This document shows positions 4,871 through 5,310 of a DNA stretch of 5,310 nt, one piece after another (the stretch's first letter is position 1; each line of letters opens with the position of its first letter). A program made the translations under genes and the position numbers. The stretch spans positions 1 to 5,310 of the forward strand of contig JACQBB010000047.1 in the NCBI GenBank assembly GCA_016194625.1, written 5' to 3'. The notes beneath the pieces are model-generated. The model made no database searches and was not told where the DNA came from. It was given only the letters and a program-made list of their open reading frames with translations. Source of the DNA: Elusimicrobiota bacterium (GTDB taxonomy: Bacteria; Elusimicrobiota; Elusimicrobia; UBA1565; UBA9628).

Positions 4871-5310
4871 ATGAACCTGTCCGACCTCTCGATCCGCAAC
4901 CCCGTCTTCGCCTGGATGCTGATGCTCGGCCTGATGGTCTTCGGCTGGATCGGCTTCCACCGCATGGGCGTCAGCCAGCTCCCCGACATCGACTTCCCCG
5001 TGGTGACCATCACCGCGAACTGGGAGAACGCCTCGCCCGACGTGATGGAGACGCAGGTCGCCGCGACGATCGAGGACGCGGTCGCCAGCGTCGAGGGCAT
5101 CCGGACGATCACCTCGACCTCGCGCCTCGGCTCGACCACCGTCACCATCGAGTTCGACATCAAGCGCTCCGTGGACGCCGCGGTCCAGGACGTCACCAGC
5201 CACATCTCCCAGGCGTCGAAGGACCTGCCGAAGGACATGGACCCGCCGATCATCCAGAAGGTCAACCCCGAGGACCAGCCGATCATGTGGCTGGCGCTCA
5301 GCGCCAAGCC
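4871..5310 (+). CDS. RND efflux transporter (HAE1/AcrB-like), 3'-partial
   Basis: The reading frame is open to the window end, showing 146 residues of a protein that usually has about 1000-1050. The start MNLSDLSIRNPVFAWMLMLG has the typical short cytoplasmic lead with SIRNPVFA, then transmembrane helix 1 at about 12-30. The periplasmic porter segment follows: VSQLPDIDFPVVTI, SPDVMETQVAATIEDAVASVEGI, the TSTSRLGSTTVTIEFD stretch and a DPPIIQKVNPEDQPIMWLAL segment. All match the N-terminal porter domain of proton-driven RND pumps. The common YPGAS stretch before the PDVME part reads WENAS here. The ATG begins 2 nt after the channel gene's stop, with only a weak GGGAG at 4855-4859 upstream, so translation is probably coupled. 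Multidrug-type (HAE1) is more likely than heavy-metal-type, but the key transmembrane residues are outside the window. Confidence 0.94.
   Translation, partial: MNLSDLSIRNPVFAWMLMLGLMVFGWIGFHRMGVSQLPDIDFPVVTITANWENASPDVMETQVAATIEDAVASVEGIRTITSTSRLGSTTVTIEFDIKRSVDAAVQDVTSHISQASKDLPKDMDPPIIQKVNPEDQPIMWLALSAK

Noticed and set aside
3592..5307. 571-residue open frame on the - strand
   Set aside because: It lies wholly antisense to the TolC-like and RND genes, whose proteins show clear family motifs. Its translation is Arg/Leu/Gly/Val-rich low-complexity sequence with no recognisable domain, as expected for a shadow frame in GC-rich DNA.
1..5310. CRISPR arrays, tRNA/rRNA genes, insertion sequences, attachment sites
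   Set aside because: I saw no regularly spaced repeats, no tRNA- or rRNA-like sequence, no transposase and no terminal inverted repeats. The window is almost fully coding.

Overview
This window comes from a very GC-rich Gram-negative bacterium. The outer-membrane efflux channel and RND pump show an outer membrane. Nearly every third codon position is G or C, and long shadow ORFs fill both strands. The respiratory genes are of the split cytochrome b6/subunit IV type found in several deep bacterial lineages (for example Desulfobacterota, Acidobacteriota, Elusimicrobiota and Myxococcota relatives). The sequence alone does not fix the phylum. All genes I accept are on the + strand, packed with little or no intergenic space.

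Region 1 (1-3529) looks like one transcription unit joining haem supply to a quinol-oxidising electron-transfer chain. It starts inside a glutamyl-tRNA reductase gene (hemA; the first ~20 residues lie outside the window). This protein appears to lack the usual C-terminal dimerisation domain. Next come a small periplasmic mono-haem cytochrome c, a Tat-exported Rieske iron-sulfur protein, a four-helix cytochrome b (b6 type), and a three-helix subunit IV fused to two tandem cytochrome c domains. Together these make a complete bc/b6f-type quinol:cytochrome c oxidoreductase. Electrons would pass from quinol to the Rieske centre, to the fused c haems, and then to the small cytochrome c and a terminal acceptor that is not in the window. 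A 12-bp GC stem-loop with a short T run ends this unit just after the fusion gene.

Region 2 (3536-3609) is a very compact control segment. The terminator hairpin, an extended -10 promoter, a near-perfect palindrome resembling a TetR/AcrR-family operator, and a Shine-Dalgarno sequence overlap or abut within about 75 bp.

Region 3 (3610-5310) is a drug- or solute-efflux operon. It holds a complete TolC-family outer-membrane channel gene and then the first 146 codons of an RND inner-membrane transporter. No periplasmic adaptor gene lies between them, and no regulator gene is visible, so both must be outside the window if present.

The genes belong to known families. The points most worth a second look are the short GluTR, the subunit IV-dihaem cytochrome c fusion, the hemA-bc complex linkage, and the overlapping terminator/promoter/operator.
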